Part shown: positions 39,200-45,933 of the stretch, piece by piece
Layout: each line of letters opens with the position of its first letter
Numbering within the stretch: the first letter of the stretch is position 1
Virus record (IMG/VR): IMGVR_UViG_3300035698_005133
Span: 1 to 48,237 of that record
Source of the DNA: a virus
Reading direction: 5' to 3' (one strand)
Length of the DNA stretch: 48,237 nucleotides
Position numbers and translations under genes: made by a program
The notes under the pieces: model-generated
Databases searched by the model: none
What the model was told of the DNA's origin: nothing
What the model saw: only the letters and a program-made list of their open reading frames with translations

Positions 39200-40001
39200 A
39201 TTGCGCTCGCACTGTTTCACAGCGCGCCGCGTCGCCCGCAAGCAACGTCACGCTGTTGGTGTAGCGATTCTTGCCAAGCCAGCAGATGTGATATTCGTAG
39301 CCAGACGACACGTTCAACGTATCGGCGGCTGTTGGCATGAGCACGCTGTCAGCGCCTTGTGCGATCAGCTGCCAGCGTTCGCGTACGCGCGCGCTGTCGT
39401 CTGCAGTGCGTGCTTCGCGCAATGCCTGCAGCGCTAGCACGCTGATTGCCGCGTCAGAGAGCTTGTAGCCGAAACGGCTGCTCGTTGTGACGCGTCGGTT
39501 TGCTTTTGGGAAGCTGTCAAGCAATGCCGCCTGCTCTACGCGCTCAGCTTCACGCAACGCACGGCACGGCACACGCAACAGCTTGCTCGCGACGTATGAA
39601 CGCTCTGCGTCGTCTGACGCGACTGCCGCCGCTGTCACGTTGACTGAAACTTGCTGCGGACAAATCGACTTGCTGACAGCGAAAACGCGACGAACGCCCG
39701 CGTTGACGCTAGACGCGCTGTAGCTGTGCACACGCGTGCTGCCGTCAGCGCTGCTCAAGTCAACTGTCACCGCGAGAGAGTCAGGACACGCGGGCGTCGT
39801 GCGCCCGCCGCGCAAGCACTTTGGAAACACATTGATGACAACGCCGACAGAGTCGCGGTTGGGAAGTGTCAGCGTAGACAGCGCGAGTACTGGCACGGGG
39901 TACGGGTCTACGGGTTCGTTACCGCTGCTCAGCAGTGACGCGCCCCCGGCTGCTATGCCGAGAGCGCCCACTATTGCTGCAGCACCTACTTTTTTGTTCA
40001 C
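39177..40001 (-). CDS. Exported or membrane-anchored protein, unknown
   Basis: A 274-aa protein from GTG 40001 (GTGA overlap). The N terminus MNKKVGAAAIVGALGIAAGG is a signal peptide or anchor. The body is beta-rich with Cys pairs (FPKCLRGGRTTPACPDSL, SKSICPQQV, RVPCRAL), suggesting folding outside the cytoplasm, and ends in helices. It is directly upstream of and overlapping the ECF sigma gene. Membrane partners of ECF factors are common, but this one lacks a recognisable cytoplasmic anti-sigma domain, since its N-terminal tail is only four residues. Confidence 0.65.
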   Translation of the reverse strand: MNKKVGAAAIVGALGIAAGGASLLSSGNEPVDPYPVPVLALSTLTLPNRDSVGVVINVFPKCLRGGRTTPACPDSLAVTVDLSSADGSTRVHSYSASSVNAGVRRVFAVSKSICPQQVSVNVTAAAVASDDAERSYVASKLLRVPCRALREAERVEQAALLDSFPKANRRVTTSSRFGYKLSDAAISVLALQALREARTADDSARVRERWQLIAQGADSVLMPTAADTLNVSSGYEYHICWLGKNRYTNSVTLLAGDAARCETVRAQYESERDA

Positions 40002-40441
40002 GGCTGTGCGTTGCCGTCCAGAATGCCGGTGTCAACGGCGGGATCTTCTACTGGCTCTTCGTCAGGTTCCGGCGTCGTGGTGTCCGGCACAGGCGTTGAG
40101 TTGACATCTTCGGCCAGCGTGCGCACGGCTTCCAGCTTCGTTTCAATGCGAGCACGCAACGCGTCAAGCTGCGCAGGCGTTGCGCCGCTCACCGAGGCGG
40201 CAGCGTCTACCAGCGTCGCAATCGCAATCGCAATCGCTTCCTGCTTGGCGTCGAGCGCCGTCTGCGCATCGGCCAGCGCTACGCCCAGTTCGTCTACCTT
40301 CGCGTTCAATGCGTCGAGTTCTGCTGACATCGTGTGCAACCTCTCTAGAAGTGTGTCTAACGACTGCTGGATGTGTTTAGCGTCGCCAGCGTTCGACGTA
40401 TTCAGTTCAATGATGACGCGCACTGCGCGGTCAGGGGCCAT
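39998..40441 (-). CDS. Coiled-coil protein with acidic Pro-rich tail, unknown
   Basis: A 147-aa protein. Residues 20-105 are a regular heptad coiled coil (LDTLLERLHTMSAELDALNA), followed by a Thr/Pro/Glu/Asp tail (TTTPEPDEEPVEDPAVD). ATG 40441 is chosen over 40483. It lies between DUF1353 and the exported protein. It could be a tail or lysis accessory protein. Confidence 0.6.
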   Translation of the reverse strand: MAPDRAVRVIIELNTSNAGDAKHIQQSLDTLLERLHTMSAELDALNAKVDELGVALADAQTALDAKQEAIAIAIATLVDAAASVSGATPAQLDALRARIETKLEAVRTLAEDVNSTPVPDTTTPEPDEEPVEDPAVDTGILDGNAQP

Positions 40442-40862
40442 GGTTCGTGCTCGGTAAAGGGGCAAGCTGCCAACGGCCTCCAAAGACGGCCACAGCCGAA
40501 TACATCAAGCTGCGCCGCAGGAGGCCGACATGCAATGCACGCAGCGTAACGTACAGCACCCAATGCGCGCGCTTGGAGGTGACGTTGGCCAAGTGCTTTT
40601 GGCGGTGCAGGTAGTCGTGTACGAAGAACGCCAGCACCGCGTCCGGCGCGAACGGATGCCCCACCAGCCACCACCACAGGCGAGGGATGCTGCCGCCGTC
40701 CGAGACAAAGCCCACAGGGATACAGTGCAGCATGCCATTGAGCGTGAACCAGAGGCTGGTGGCAAGCTGTACCGTGCGGGGCCCGTGCCGACGCCACGCT
40801 GGTTCGTTGTGGATTACCAGCGTGCCGTCAGCCGCCACCGCAACCGCTGTGCCGTGCGTCAC
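40431..40862 (-). CDS. DUF1353 protein
   Basis: A 143-aa protein with the DUF1353 core: PVGFVSDGGSIPRLWWWLVG, AVLAFFVHDYLHRQKHL. The conserved S-I-P-R and H-D-Y-L motifs are intact; the C-terminal half has a hydrophobic helix. The family is common near phage tail and lysis genes; its function is not established. GTG 40862 overlaps the previous stop as GTGA. Confidence 0.82.
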   Translation of the reverse strand: MTHGTAVAVAADGTLVIHNEPAWRRHGPRTVQLATSLWFTLNGMLHCIPVGFVSDGGSIPRLWWWLVGHPFAPDAVLAFFVHDYLHRQKHLANVTSKRAHWVLYVTLRALHVGLLRRSLMYSAVAVFGGRWQLAPLPSTNHGP

Positions 40863-41443
40863 GGCACACGACCCGCAGCGTAGCCAAGCAAGGCGGCGAG
40901 CGCGGTGTAGGCGAGCGCGCGTTTGCGCGTGACACGCGTACGCAGTCGCTGCGTGCTGTCACGCGACAGGGCGAGCGTCGCGTTGCGTGTCGCATCTACG
41001 CTGTCGCGTGCCGCGCGCTCAAGCGCCACAAGCGCGCGGAACTCGCCACACGAGCGCGAGAGCGCCGCGCACGCGGTCAGCGCGCTATCTGTGGTGGCGG
41101 CGAGTGCCGCGTTGGCGGCTGGCTGTGCGTCCACGAACACCGCCGTTCGCAAGCTGTCAACGCGCACTAACAGCGTGTCTACGCGAAACCGTGAGCGATC
41201 AACCACACGCACGACGGTATCAACGCGCGCCGCAGCGACGCGCGCACGTTCGTTTTGCACAGGGCTATTGCGACTCAGTAGCTCCAACTCTTCAAGCGCC
41301 GCACTGTACCCAAGCGCGTAGGCGTATTGGGTGCGCTGTGCAACCGCATAGGTGAGGCCACCAGCAGCCGCCACCAGTCCAAGCGTAACCCATGCGGCAA
41401 ACGGCACTTTGCGCAGCAATGCCACAACGCGAATGAATGTCAT
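40859..41443 (-). CDS. Two-transmembrane coiled-coil protein, spanin-like candidate
   Basis: A 194-aa protein. An N-terminal transmembrane segment (WVTLGLVAAAGGLTYAVA, near 18-35) and a C-terminal one (LAYTALAALLGYAAGRV) bracket a helical, Asp/Arg/Val-rich middle (RVDTVVRVVDRSRFRVDTLL). Such a span between two membrane ends could bridge the periplasm like a spanin, but it lacks a lipobox. An alternative is a membrane-bound accessory to tail or lysis. It lies some 6 kb from the holin, which weakens a lysis role. Confidence 0.45.
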   Translation of the reverse strand: MTFIRVVALLRKVPFAAWVTLGLVAAAGGLTYAVAQRTQYAYALGYSAALEELELLSRNSPVQNERARVAAARVDTVVRVVDRSRFRVDTLLVRVDSLRTAVFVDAQPAANAALAATTDSALTACAALSRSCGEFRALVALERAARDSVDATRNATLALSRDSTQRLRTRVTRKRALAYTALAALLGYAAGRVP

Positions 41444-41449
41444 AGCTCG

Positions 41450-43036
41450 TTAGATCGTAGGTGCTGCGAACACGTTGGTGTCAGCGGATGCGAGATAATG
41501 CACTAGCGCGGTGCCGCTACTCGTTGCGTTCAGGTTGTGCCCGACACGCACGCCTGTGATCTGTGGCGTTGGGTCTGTGTCGCTCAGGTTGTAGCGCGCA
41601 AGAAGGAAACTGTCACCAGATTCGTTGGCCGTGTCCCAGCCTGAGCCACAGCCAGCGCGCACCCAGACGCGCACAGTAACAATGTGTTCGAGTTCGTCGC
41701 GCTCTACTTGCACGAGGAACCCGCTTTGCAAATCCCACAAGACCGTATTTTCGCCGTCAGCCTCTGACGCATTTGCGCCGTTTGGCGACCAGTTGCCACG
41801 CGAACCGTTCTTCCCGGTCACCGCCATGAACACGAACCCGTTAATATCGACGCGACTCCAACTTACCGTCGAACCGTCAGCAAAGGTCACGTGCAGCAGT
41901 GCCCAACCGTCTTCAAGATTAAACGTGGCAGGATTTACAACGCCAACTGTGCCGGGGACGCTCGCCACGAGATAGAACCACTGCTCACTAGCCGCACTGT
42001 CGTACTGCAGTGTCACACCGGGGCCATTGTTGGCGCTGCTACACTCAATCGCAAGCGCTTTATTGCCGTTGAATAGAACGGCACTACTGAATGAATACGG
42101 AGGGCTGGCGTCCGCGCCGATAACGCCTGTGACGCATTGGTTGGCATTGGCTGCGACATACGCACCGATAGCGCCGTCTGTCGCGCTGCCGAACGTGCTT
42201 TCAAAATCGGCATCGGGATACTGCGCGCACCCGTCTACAGATTCCACGAAATCAGGGCACTCTCCCTCTGTAACCTTCATTAGCAACAGCGCCACGATAT
42301 TGCCAACCGTTGCAGAAGCGTTGCCGCGTGCGCACACGCTGACAATGTTGTCGCCTAGTAGCGCTAGTGGATCAACGTTCGTGAACGTGCCAGCATACGT
42401 GCCAGCAACGCTGCACGAGACAAACGGACCACTGCCAGCAGGGGACAGCGCAATCCATTCGTCTTCTATGTCGTCGTAATACGCGAGCACTAAGTCAACG
42501 TCGCCAGCGCTGATAACGTGCGCCTGTAGCCGTAGGCCGCACACATCCTGCAGGCGCACATTCGTGCGATAACGCGCGCTGACTTCAACAAGTACCGTTG
42601 CGTCTGTGTCACCTGTCGCCGTGACAGAATCAACGCCGTCTGCATGAAACGACAAAAACGCTTGGCCAAGAATGGCAAGCGGCGTTGGGTTGTCGCTCTC
42701 TGGCACTTCGGGTAACGGGTACTCAGGCGAACCGGGAATCGGCGGCGGCGTCCCCGGCGAATACGGCGGCGCAATATCGCCAGCAGGGATAACAGGTGCC
42801 GTTGCGCTAAACGTTTGGCACACGTCGCTAAAGTACCAGTCGATAAGCGGCAGCACCGCGTACGGCGACAGGTCAACGTACAGCATGCTACCCGTATTTG
42901 CGGGTAGCGTGCCGAACGCTACAGCCGTTACCACATTGTTTGTAATCGTGGCGAACATGACCGACGCGCCCAAGTCAAGCGCCGCACCGTTGAGTGCGAC
43001 GCGGCCAGACAGCAGACGAACGCGCGTAATGGTCAT
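41450..43036 (-). CDS. Tail fibre / receptor-binding-like protein
   Basis: A 528-aa beta-rich protein. A short N-terminal domain (MTITRVRLLSGRVALNGAAL) is followed by a Pro-rich hinge near 90-120 (PPYSPGTPPPIPGSPEYPLP) and then a series of beta-sandwich-like regions (AHVISAGDVDLVLAYYDDIE, WFYLVASVPGTVGVVNPATF). A Gly/Asn/Trp-rich part (GSRGNWSPNGANASEADG) suggests carbohydrate contact. Position just after the tail-tip genes supports a host-recognition role. Confidence 0.65.
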   Translation of the reverse strand: MTITRVRLLSGRVALNGAALDLGASVMFATITNNVVTAVAFGTLPANTGSMLYVDLSPYAVLPLIDWYFSDVCQTFSATAPVIPAGDIAPPYSPGTPPPIPGSPEYPLPEVPESDNPTPLAILGQAFLSFHADGVDSVTATGDTDATVLVEVSARYRTNVRLQDVCGLRLQAHVISAGDVDLVLAYYDDIEDEWIALSPAGSGPFVSCSVAGTYAGTFTNVDPLALLGDNIVSVCARGNASATVGNIVALLLMKVTEGECPDFVESVDGCAQYPDADFESTFGSATDGAIGAYVAANANQCVTGVIGADASPPYSFSSAVLFNGNKALAIECSSANNGPGVTLQYDSAASEQWFYLVASVPGTVGVVNPATFNLEDGWALLHVTFADGSTVSWSRVDINGFVFMAVTGKNGSRGNWSPNGANASEADGENTVLWDLQSGFLVQVERDELEHIVTVRVWVRAGCGSGWDTANESGDSFLLARYNLSDTDPTPQITGVRVGHNLNATSSGTALVHYLASADTNVFAAPTI

Positions 43037-43048
43037 GTCGAGTGCTCG

Positions 43049-43489
43049 TTATGCAATGGTGCCGACGCCAACACGGAACAACCCGTTTGTCGCGTCTGCG
43101 TCAAACACTACGCTGTCGCCGTCAGCCAGCGTGATTGACGCGCCACGATCCCAAAATGCAATCAGTCTGTCACTTGCGGTTGTGTTGTTGTACAGCACGA
43201 CGTAGCGAAACGGCCCGATAGAGCCGCCTGCTGCCGTGAGCGTTTTGTCATCTGTCAGCACTGCCGTGACGCCAGCCGTGTTGCTCAGCGTTGTGTTTTC
43301 CAGCACTACGCCGTCAGCGAGATAGCCGCCGCCTGCAGCAAGCTCGCTTGTTAAATCTGCTCGCGCTGCGTCTGCCGCTGCGTCTGGCGCGTCGTTCGTC
43401 AGCAGATAGCGCAAGTCATCGTTTCCGATGTCGTGCACTTTGCTCAACGCGTCTTGCGTGAACGCTTCAAACGCCGTGAATGTCGCCAT
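43049..43489 (-). CDS. Small virion protein, tail-fibre-associated type
   Basis: A 146-aa protein of a kind seen widely in siphoviruses: FEAFTQDALSKVHDIGNDDL, RYLLTNDAPDAAADAARADL, then a beta-rich end (FRYVVLYNNTTASDRLIAFW). ATG 43489 has an excellent CACACACCGGAG leader, so the longer frame to 43561 is rejected. It probably decorates the tail or fibre; exact role unknown. Confidence 0.72.
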   Translation of the reverse strand: MATFTAFEAFTQDALSKVHDIGNDDLRYLLTNDAPDAAADAARADLTSELAAGGGYLADGVVLENTTLSNTAGVTAVLTDDKTLTAAGGSIGPFRYVVLYNNTTASDRLIAFWDRGASITLADGDSVVFDADATNGLFRVGVGTIA

Positions 43490-43511
43490 TGTCGTAGCTC
43501 CGGTGTGTGTG

Positions 43512-44378
43512 TTACTGCACTTCGTCAGCGATAAATGGCACGCTCGAATAGCCTGCCGCAAGGATCGTGACCGGGGAAAGCTGGCGCAGCGTCGCGAGAA
43601 AAGAGCGCCGCTGCAGATTGATCGCGTCGTCTGGCGTCTGCACTAAATAAAACTGCCGCGCGCGTCCGAGTGCTTCTATCATGTCACGCGCAACGGTGAT
43701 TGCTTCAGCGTCTGCAAGATTGGTCAACGAGAACGCAAACGTTCGCGCGTATGGCTTCTCATCGTAGTAGCGCGTCCCGCTTTCGCTTGTGACAGCTTCG
43801 GTGTTGTCGAGAAAACCGAACTCAGCGCCGACGCTGTAGTTGTACGCTGGTCCGTAGCGCGGCGCGAGCACGCAGCGGCCAAGCTGCACATAGCCGCGTG
43901 CGTTGTCTATGTCTACGAACAGCACGCGCCAGTAGCGCGCGGTGTGCTCTGCGCTCAGCACGTGCACGGCGTCACGCGGCGCGTTGAGCGCCGCAAGGTC
44001 TGCGTCTGTAAAGCGACGCGTTGCCGCGTTCGGGTGACCAGCGGGCAGCACGTTTGGTGCCCACTGCTCGCTGTACACATTCAGCAATCCGCTGTCATAC
44101 GTCAGTGCGGCGAAGTCGTCTGTCGTGCTTGCTTGTACGCGCCATTGTGACTCGGCGCTCAAGTTGTGACGGCAAATCGCTAACACGCTGACAGCGCGCG
44201 GCGTTTGCATGTCAATCACAAACTGTGTGCTTGGCTCGCTCTCGTCTGTGCTACGCGCAACGCGTGCAAGAAACGCGCTCTGCAGATTGCTCAGCGGCAG
44301 CAACGATTCCCAAGAGCCGCCGCTGAACGTCGCGGCGTCGCTCACAAGCGGCCAGCCAAAAAACATGCGCTCTGACAT
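43512..44378 (-). CDS. Minor tail (tail-tip) protein
   Basis: A 288-aa protein. Residues about 20-150 look like a discoidin-type beta-sandwich (TQFVIDMQTPRAVSVLAICR, ARYWRVLFVDIDNARGYVQL), and the rest has FSLTNLADAEAITVARDMIE and QFYLVQTPDDAIN. ATG 44378 overlaps the stop of the hub-like gene as TAATG. The order tape measure, hub-like, this gene fits a tail-tip component. Confidence 0.68.
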   Translation of the reverse strand: MSERMFFGWPLVSDAATFSGGSWESLLPLSNLQSAFLARVARSTDESEPSTQFVIDMQTPRAVSVLAICRHNLSAESQWRVQASTTDDFAALTYDSGLLNVYSEQWAPNVLPAGHPNAATRRFTDADLAALNAPRDAVHVLSAEHTARYWRVLFVDIDNARGYVQLGRCVLAPRYGPAYNYSVGAEFGFLDNTEAVTSESGTRYYDEKPYARTFAFSLTNLADAEAITVARDMIEALGRARQFYLVQTPDDAINLQRRSFLATLRQLSPVTILAAGYSSVPFIADEVQ

Positions 44379-45931
44379 TATCCCCACACCGTAAAAGTGG
44401 CCGATTGATTCGCACTGTTGATCTGGCAGCCAAGCACGCGCAGAAGACGGCCAGCACTCAGATTGTAGCGGTCGTATTGCAACAGCACTGTCGTGCCAAG
44501 CTCTGCGCTGCGCAACTCGCTTGCGCTCAGTCGCGCGGTAAACTCGAAGCGATCCCGACGCACGCCGTAGATTGTCAACTGGCGCGTTGCTTCGACTTGC
44601 GCCGCTGGCAGACACACAAGCGACGTCACAACAACGCGCTCAGGCGCGAGCAGATGCACCGCACGTGTTGCGCTGTTCTCTGCCACAGCATCTTGAAACG
44701 GCTGTGCCAGTCTTGCGCGACGCGACGCGCTGACGCTGCCAACGAGTCCGCTGGTTTGTATTGTGTAGTTCGGCACAGCGCGCACTGTCACGCGATACGC
44801 GGGCAAGCCGTCGTCATTCGTTGGCACGCGCGACAAGCTGCCTTTCTCTATGTTGTCTGCGTTGAACGTCAGCGTTGCTGGCAGTGCGGGCGCTTCGAGA
44901 CGTCGCACGCGCACCGTGCCGTCAGCGTCTACGGCCCACCATGCGCCGACGCTTCGCGTGAGCAAGTCGAGCGCTGCAGCGACCGTAACGTCAGTGTCAA
45001 AGTAAACGCCGACTGTTGCGGGTTGCGCGGCGTCAAGCGCTGCAATGTCTGACGCGCTGATACGTGCAGGGTCGATATTCGCGCGATCTTCAAGCACGCG
45101 TTTGAATATCTGCGCTGCAGTGCGATTGACAGGCCAGTCGCCCTCTACCGCGTCGCATGTAACTTCGCCAATCGGCACGCTACGCAAACGGAAGAAACCG
45201 CTTGACGGCAACACGCGAAAGTGCCCCGGCAGCGGCTGTACAGTCTGAAGCTCTGCCTCGTCTGCATAGTCTGGCGTCTCGCGCGTGAGCAGCGCGCCAC
45301 TGTCGTACACTGCTAGCACATCGCGCACCGCGCCGTCGTTGGCGCGATAAATCTGCCGCGACGTATTGACGCACGGCGGCGAGACGTTGAACGCGTAGCC
45401 ATACAGCACTGGCAGCGGCTTGGCTTTTAAATCGCTCGTGATCCCGTCAAGCCCGTTCGGCAGTACGTTGGTGCCGCCAAAGCGTGTCTCTTGCACAAAG
45501 CGTGTGGTGAACGCTTGCCGATCCCGTAGGCGTATGCGCACGCTTCGCTGTGTGACTTCTATTTGCTCAATCACAGCGCTTATGATCTGCGCAAACGCTG
45601 CCGGGAACGCAGCGCTTTCGTTGTCGGCGCTGTCGAAGATGTCGAGCGCTCTGCCGTCTGTTGCAACGTCAAGCAACCAGTCAAGCTCGCCGTCAGCGTT
45701 CGCTAGCTCAAGATCGCCGTAGCCCGTGCGTGAAGCGCCGCCCGTTGTGCCGACGTCGAAAATGTCGCGACGCACCAGCGCTGGCGACATAATGCGCGGA
45801 TCAGCAACAGTGTGCGCTGGTGTGTCGCTTGCTTGTGTCACGAAAACAGCGCGACGCGTGAGCCCGAATAGGCGCACGCGCTCTTGCTCAGCTTGCAAGT
45901 CGTAATATGTGAGACGCGCGATATACGCCAT
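44378..45931 (-). CDS. Tail-tip / baseplate hub-like protein
   Basis: A 517-aa protein directly after the tape measure. The N terminus (MAYIARLTYYDLQAEQERVR) and the body (LYGYAFNVSPPCVNTSRQIY, FKRVLEDRANIDPARISASD, VGVYFDTDVTVAAALDLLTR) resemble large tail proteins at this position that form the tip ring and contact DNA exit. Length is normal for such a protein. The start lies three bases before the tape-measure stop. Confidence 0.72.
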   Translation of the reverse strand: MAYIARLTYYDLQAEQERVRLFGLTRRAVFVTQASDTPAHTVADPRIMSPALVRRDIFDVGTTGGASRTGYGDLELANADGELDWLLDVATDGRALDIFDSADNESAAFPAAFAQIISAVIEQIEVTQRSVRIRLRDRQAFTTRFVQETRFGGTNVLPNGLDGITSDLKAKPLPVLYGYAFNVSPPCVNTSRQIYRANDGAVRDVLAVYDSGALLTRETPDYADEAELQTVQPLPGHFRVLPSSGFFRLRSVPIGEVTCDAVEGDWPVNRTAAQIFKRVLEDRANIDPARISASDIAALDAAQPATVGVYFDTDVTVAAALDLLTRSVGAWWAVDADGTVRVRRLEAPALPATLTFNADNIEKGSLSRVPTNDDGLPAYRVTVRAVPNYTIQTSGLVGSVSASRRARLAQPFQDAVAENSATRAVHLLAPERVVVTSLVCLPAAQVEATRQLTIYGVRRDRFEFTARLSASELRSAELGTTVLLQYDRYNLSAGRLLRVLGCQINSANQSATFTVWG

Positions 45932-45933
45932 GC

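Noticed and set aside
39177-40001. Classic membrane anti-sigma factor for the ECF gene
   Set aside because: The protein has only a few residues before its hydrophobic N terminus and so lacks a cytoplasmic anti-sigma domain; it is left as an exported protein of unknown role.
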